Part shown: one piece after another, positions 8,920 through 11,794 of the stretch
How positions within the stretch are numbered: the stretch's first letter is position 1
How the letters are laid out: each line of letters opens with the position of its first letter
NCBI GenBank assembly: GCA_031976395.1
Contig: DALYLJ010000095.1
Coordinates: forward strand, 1 to 11,794
Source of the DNA: UBA11164 sp002420085
GTDB lineage: Bacteria; Pseudomonadota; Gammaproteobacteria; Xanthomonadales; Xanthomonadaceae
Direction of reading: 5' to 3'
DNA length: 11,794 nucleotides
Notes under the pieces: generated by a model
Told to the model about the DNA's origin: nothing
Databases searched by the model: none
The model's input: only the letters and a program-made list of their open reading frames with translations
Made by a program: the position numbers and the translations under genes

Positions 8920-9524
8920 GACGGGTAGCCTCCGAACGAGGCATTGCCGGCCGGGATGCAGACCCGGACGTGGCCGAGCGGCTGCACCTGGAACTGCAAT
9001 GCGTAGCGGCCGGATTCGGAGGATGCCGTGATCGCCGCGCCGACCACGATGTTCTGCAGGGTGCCGAGCTTGCGGTCGAAGACCAGGGTGCCCGCCGTGG
9101 TATCGAGACTGACGCCACGGAATCGATCACCGGCCGCCACCACCAGCCGCTCGCCGCCGATCAGGCACTGGCCGCCATTGGTGCAATCGCAGGCGACGGC
9201 TGCGCCGGCCATGGCATTGGCACCGGGGTCGGCAGCGGCATTGGCGCCGACGCACCAGGCGGCCGATGTGCCGCCGAGACTGACTGCGACATTGCGGTCG
9301 CGCTTGACCGCTTCGGCGCGGGCGCGATTCATGAGTGCGACGATGTCATCGACAGCGCCGCGCAAACGTGCCTTCTCGAAGAAATCGGAAAACGAGGGGG
9401 CCGCCAATGCCATCAATACCGCCAATACCGTCACGGTTATCAGCAATTCGACCAAGGTAAAACCGTAACCCCGATGGGGTCGCATGCGGACATGGGCAAA
9501 GGCGGGCGGACGGGCAGGAGCCAT
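8913..9524 (-). CDS. fimU: FimU-like GspH-family minor prepilin, first gene of the operon
   Basis: A 203-residue prepilin with leader ending at G21 (HRGYG|FTLVE) and E26 at +5. After the membrane helix comes MNRARAEAVKRDRNVAVSLGG, the helix-to-strand region typical of the GspH/FimT/FimU family. Six cysteines (AWCVG, ACDCTNGGQC, VRVC and the final C203) suggest disulfide bonding. The tail has GHVRVC rather than GRxR, unlike the stand-alone pilin at 723-1316, so this copy is more likely structural than a DNA receptor. The ATG at 9524 has AGGG 5 bases upstream; an internal ATG at 9485 would shorten the leader but lacks a ribosome binding site. By analogy with the Pseudomonas fimU-pilV-pilW-pilX order it is the FimU position, but FimT and FimU are hard to separate by eye. 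Confidence 0.85.
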   Translation of the reverse strand: MAPARPPAFAHVRMRPHRGYGFTLVELLITVTVLAVLMALAAPSFSDFFEKARLRGAVDDIVALMNRARAEAVKRDRNVAVSLGGTSAAWCVGANAAADPGANAMAGAAVACDCTNGGQCLIGGERLVVAAGDRFRGVSLDTTAGTLVFDRKLGTLQNIVVGAAITASSESGRYALQFQVQPLGHVRVCIPAGNASFGGYPSC

Positions 9525-9622
9525 GTAACCCTGAAACCGATTGGACTGGCATGCATCGTACCGCCGATACCGATCAAGTCCAGCCCCAATCGACAGGCGG
9601 CCAGGCAGGTGCGACGACCGGA

Positions 9623-9651
9623 TTCACCCGGCCGCCGGACGGCGTTAGCAT
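9623..9651 (+). promoter_or_regulatory. Candidate promoter of the PilE-like gene
   Basis: TTCACC (9623-9628) and TAGCAT (9646-9651) each match four of six sigma-70 bases and are separated by exactly 17 bases. Transcription would start near 9658, about 23 bases before the ATG. It lies in the 156-base divergent gap with the FimU-like gene. For the opposite direction I see only weak candidates, and no clear sigma-54 site in either direction. Confidence 0.35.
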
Positions 9652-9680
9652 GGACCTTCATCCCTGCCAGACCCGAAACC

Positions 9681-10070
9681 ATGAAGATCACCCGTGGATT
9701 CACCCTGATCGAACTGATGATCGTCGTCGCCGTGGTGGCGGTGCTCGCAGCCATCGCGATCCCGGCTTACAGCGAGCAGGTCCGCAAGGGTCGGCGTGCC
9801 GATGCCATCCAGGGCACCTCGCAGTTGCGGCTCGAACTCGAGCGCTGGCGAGCCGACAACCCGTCCTATGCCAACAGTGCGCCAGCCAGCCCGAACTACC
9901 CGGCACTGCCGGTCAGTCCGTTCTATGTGTTCGCGATCGTCAATCCGACCCCGGCCGGCTACAGCATCACCGCCACCCCCCAGGGCGCTCAGGCCAGCGA
10001 CGATTGCGGGGTGCTGACCCAGGTCAGTGGAACCGCCAAGCCCGCCTGGGCCAAGGCAGCCTGCAACTGA
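9681..10070 (+). CDS. pilE: PilE-like type IV pilin
   Basis: A 129-residue type IVa pilin. The short leader MKITRG is cleaved before F7 (G6|FTLIELMIVVAVVAVLAAIA), E11 is the +5 glutamate, and P28 in IAIPAY matches the helix-kinking proline of type IVa pilins. An open frame runs far upstream, but the start at 9681 is set by the prepilin leader. C109 and C128 would close the C-terminal disulfide loop (DDCG...AACN). The length and the motif YSEQVRKGRRADAI match the PilE minor pilin family encoded with pilY1 and the fimU-pilX genes in other gammaproteobacteria. PilE bridges the minor pilin complex to the major pilin. It is divergent from the operon at 4111-9524 rather than at its end. It could serve as a major pilin, though its small size and location favour a minor one. 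Confidence 0.87.
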   Translation: MKITRGFTLIELMIVVAVVAVLAAIAIPAYSEQVRKGRRADAIQGTSQLRLELERWRADNPSYANSAPASPNYPALPVSPFYVFAIVNPTPAGYSITATPQGAQASDDCGVLTQVSGTAKPAWAKAACN

Positions 10071-10162
10071 TCGGCGATCCGGGCCAGCCGGGCGACCTGC
10101 GGCTCACTCGATCAGCCGGGTCGCGTCGGCACCGATGATCCAGCCCATCCGCTGGCCATGCT

Positions 10163-10184
10163 GCGGCGGGACCGGGCCCGCCGC
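10163..10184. terminator. Hairpin between convergent pilE and ppnN
   Basis: GCGGCGGG (10163-10170) pairs perfectly with CCCGCCGC (10177-10184) around a six-base loop, within the 141-base gap between the two convergent stops. No T-run follows on either strand. It may slow polymerase or protect both 3' ends. Nothing else is visible in the gap. Confidence 0.4.
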
Positions 10185-10211
10185 CAGACCGGACCGGCCG
10201 AGCCGCCTCGA

Positions 10212-11621
10212 TCAGGACAGCACGCGATAGCAGGGCCGGTATTCGCCCGACATCTTCATCCGCCGCTGCTCGACGAAGGCGCGCAGCAGCTCATCCAGAG
10301 CCCGCATGATCTCGGCATCGCCATGGATCTCGAATGGCCCGTGCGCTTCGATGCGGGCCATGCCGGGCTCCTTGACATTGCCGGCGACGATCCCGGAAAA
10401 CGCCCGACGCAGGTCGGCGGCCAGTTCGTGGACCGGTCGGCCACGATGCAGGTCCAGTCCGGCCATCGCCTCATGGGTCGGATCGAACGGATGCTGGAAG
10501 GCTTCCGGAATGTGCAGCGACCAGTTGAAGAAGAAGGCATCCTTGGCGTCGAGTCGATGCTGGCGAACCTGGCGCATGCCACGATCCATCGCGCGCGCGA
10601 CCTCGACCGGATCCTGGACCACGATTCGATAATGACGGGCCGCTTCCTCACCCAGGGCCAGACGCAGGAATCGATCGATCTGCTCGAAATAGTCGGCCGA
10701 CTCCTTCGGGCCGGTCAGCACCAGCGGGAACGGAATCTCGGCATTGGCCGGGTGCATCAGGATGCCGAGCAGGTAGAGGATTTCCTCGGCCGTACCGACA
10801 CCGCCCGGAAACACGATGATGCCGTGGCCGAGCCGGACGAACGACTCCAAGCGCTTCTCGATGTCCGGCATGATGACCAGGTGATTGACGATCGGATTCG
10901 GCGACTCGGCCGCGATGATGCCGGGCTCGGTGATGCCGATGTAGCAGTTGTCGCGACGGCGCTGCTTGGCGTGGGCGATGGTCGCCCCCTTCATCGGCCC
11001 CTTCATGGCACCGGGACCGCAGCCGGTGACGATATCCAGTCCGCGCAGGCCGAGTTCGTAGCCGACCGCCTTGGTGTACTCGTATTCATGCCGGGGGATC
11101 GAATGCCCGCCCCAGCAGACCACCATGTGCGGCTCGATGTTGGGTCGCAGCACCCGGGCATTACGCAGGATCTCGAACACGGCATTGGTGATGCCATCGG
11201 ACGAGCGGAGATCGAACGCCTGGCTTTCGACCACTTCACTGGCGGTGTAGGCGATATCACGAACGACTGCGAACAGCAGTTCGGCGACGCCACGAATGAT
11301 TTCGCCATCGACGAAGGCGACCGCCGGTGCATTCCGGAGTTCGATCTTGATACCGCGATCCTGTTGCAGCACCTGGATGTCGAAATCCGGGTAGCGCACC
11401 TGGGCGGCACGCGGATCGTCGGACTGACTGCCGCTGGTGAGCACGGCCAACGAACAGCGGCGCAGCAGTTCGTGCAAGCCACCGCTCGAAGCATCGCGCA
11501 ACCGTGCGACCTCGTAGCGGGAGAGGACATCGAGTTCCCCACGCGGGGAGATGCGGGCATTGACGGTCTGGGCGCTCGGGTCCGCTCGATCCATATCGTT
11601 TGACATCCGGGGTGGTTTCAT
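10212..11621 (-). CDS. ppnN: PpnN (YgdH), pyrimidine/purine nucleotide 5'-monophosphate nucleosidase
   Basis: PpnN is a cytoplasmic enzyme that hydrolyses the N-glycosidic bond of nucleoside monophosphates to free base and ribose 5-phosphate. In E. coli it is stimulated by (p)ppGpp and balances nucleotide pools under stress. The protein has 469 residues here, against 454 in E. coli. Matching segments run along the whole length: SPRGELDVLS (25-34), MVVCWGGHSI (166-175), TGCGPGAMKGPMKGA (199-213), the LOG-family motif PGGVGTAEE (272-280), LTGPKESADYF (302-312) and ADLRRAFSGIVAGNVKE (402-418). The ATG at 11621 gives about 20 residues before homology begins. An ATG at 11606 gives 464 residues. 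Neither has a clear Shine-Dalgarno sequence, so the start is uncertain. It is transcribed alone, convergent with pilE. Confidence 0.94.
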   Translation of the reverse strand: MKPPRMSNDMDRADPSAQTVNARISPRGELDVLSRYEVARLRDASSGGLHELLRRCSLAVLTSGSQSDDPRAAQVRYPDFDIQVLQQDRGIKIELRNAPAVAFVDGEIIRGVAELLFAVVRDIAYTASEVVESQAFDLRSSDGITNAVFEILRNARVLRPNIEPHMVVCWGGHSIPRHEYEYTKAVGYELGLRGLDIVTGCGPGAMKGPMKGATIAHAKQRRRDNCYIGITEPGIIAAESPNPIVNHLVIMPDIEKRLESFVRLGHGIIVFPGGVGTAEEILYLLGILMHPANAEIPFPLVLTGPKESADYFEQIDRFLRLALGEEAARHYRIVVQDPVEVARAMDRGMRQVRQHRLDAKDAFFFNWSLHIPEAFQHPFDPTHEAMAGLDLHRGRPVHELAADLRRAFSGIVAGNVKEPGMARIEAHGPFEIHGDAEIMRALDELLRAFVEQRRMKMSGEYRPCYRVLS

Positions 11622-11635
11622 GGTCGGAACCCATC

Positions 11636-11644
11636 AGTCTAGCA
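11636..11644 (-). promoter_or_regulatory. Extended -10 promoter candidate for ppnN
   Basis: On the - strand TGCTAGACT combines the extended TGN element with TAGACT, four of six -10 bases. No -35 is apparent, which an extended -10 can tolerate. Transcription would start near 11629, giving only about 8 untranslated bases before the ATG at 11621 or about 23 before the ATG at 11606. Confidence 0.4.
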
Positions 11645-11714
11645 TCCTGGGCCGTCGCCAGTGCGCGATGCGATCGCAGCGAGGAGTGTCATCATCGCCC
11701 CCCGATCATCACCG

Positions 11715-11747
11715 CAGGATCGACGATGTCCGGCCTGGTCGATCCTG
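11715..11747. repeat. Perfect 10-bp inverted repeat upstream of ppnN
   Basis: CAGGATCGAC (11715-11724) and GTCGATCCTG (11738-11747) are exact reverse complements separated by 13 bases. The right arm overlaps the first unit of the tandem array that follows. There is no T-run. It could be the end of a transcript from the right, a protein-binding site, or the seed from which the array expanded. Confidence 0.6.
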
Positions 11748-11794
11748 AAGGCCGATCCTGAAGGCCGATCCTGAAGGCCGATCCTGAAGGCCGA
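11741..11794. repeat. 13-bp tandem repeat, at least four copies
   Basis: The unit GATCCTGAAGGCC occurs four times without a mismatch (11741-11753, 11754-11766, 11767-11779, 11780-11792), and the window ends two bases into a possible fifth. The unit is not a multiple of three and contains TGA on the + strand, so the array is unlikely to be coding in that direction. The whole stretch 11645-11794 shows no recognisable gene. Confidence 0.95.

Noticed and set aside
8853..9680. Upstream extension of the PilE-like reading frame
   Set aside because: The frame is open for 276 codons before 9681 but lies antisense to the FimU-like gene and encodes no recognisable sequence; the prepilin leader fixes the start at 9681.
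9525..9680. Sigma-54 promoter for the pilin genes
   Set aside because: TGGC and GC pairs occur near 9546, but the GG-N10-GC spacing required for -24/-12 is not met on either strand.
10158..11603. 481-codon open frame on the + strand opposite ppnN
   Set aside because: The - strand matches PpnN over its whole length; the + frame is a codon-bias shadow.
11551..11748. 65-codon open frame on the + strand at the right edge
   Set aside because: It overlaps the ppnN start and promoter region and ends in the repeat array; no ribosome binding site or recognisable protein sequence.

Overview
The window is GC-rich, densely coded bacterial chromosome. The protein families, and the combination of miaB, uvrB, tRNA-Asn, ppnN and type IV pilus minor pilin genes, point to a gammaproteobacterium, most likely of the Lysobacterales (Xanthomonadales). 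That placement rests on family resemblance and remembered gene neighbourhoods, not on a search. All eight complete proteins look intact. I see no insertion sequence, phage gene or CRISPR array.

Left part (1-3865): the 3' half of miaB (tRNA methylthiotransferase, + strand) converges on a stand-alone FimT/GspH prepilin gene on the - strand. That gene carries a C-terminal GRxR motif associated with DNA-binding FimT. A complete uvrB (nucleotide excision repair) is divergent from it. Next come tRNA-Asn(GTT), with its own promoter, and a long stem-loop terminator that should work in both directions.

Central part (4072-10070): a type IV pilus minor pilin cluster. On the - strand, reading from 9524 to 4111, a FimU-like gene, pilW, pilX and pilV form a tight operon: one 7-base overlap, then gaps of 48 and 15 bases. 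A PilE-type pilin gene lies divergent on the + strand. Two subunits are much larger than usual: PilX has 536 residues and PilV 787, where typical members have about 150-200. Both have large cysteine-rich secreted domains. No pilY1 is present, although the tip adhesin PilY1 is normally encoded among these genes. The PilV-like protein has a compact Cys/His cluster (C-R-C, then C-x2-C-C-R-D-H-H-D). This remodelled minor pilin set, which may form an alternative pilus tip, is the most unusual content of the window.

Right part (10071-11794): ppnN (nucleotide 5'-monophosphate nucleosidase of the LOG family) is convergent with pilE. Beyond its promoter region lie a 10-bp perfect inverted repeat and a 13-bp tandem repeat (four copies, running to the window edge), with no gene.

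Functionally, the pilins should be cleaved by the prepilin peptidase PilD and assembled by the PilB/PilC/PilM-Q machinery encoded elsewhere. The minor pilins prime the pilus and sit at its tip. The stand-alone FimT suggests natural DNA uptake. MiaB, UvrB, tRNA-Asn and PpnN are housekeeping functions flanking the pilus cluster.
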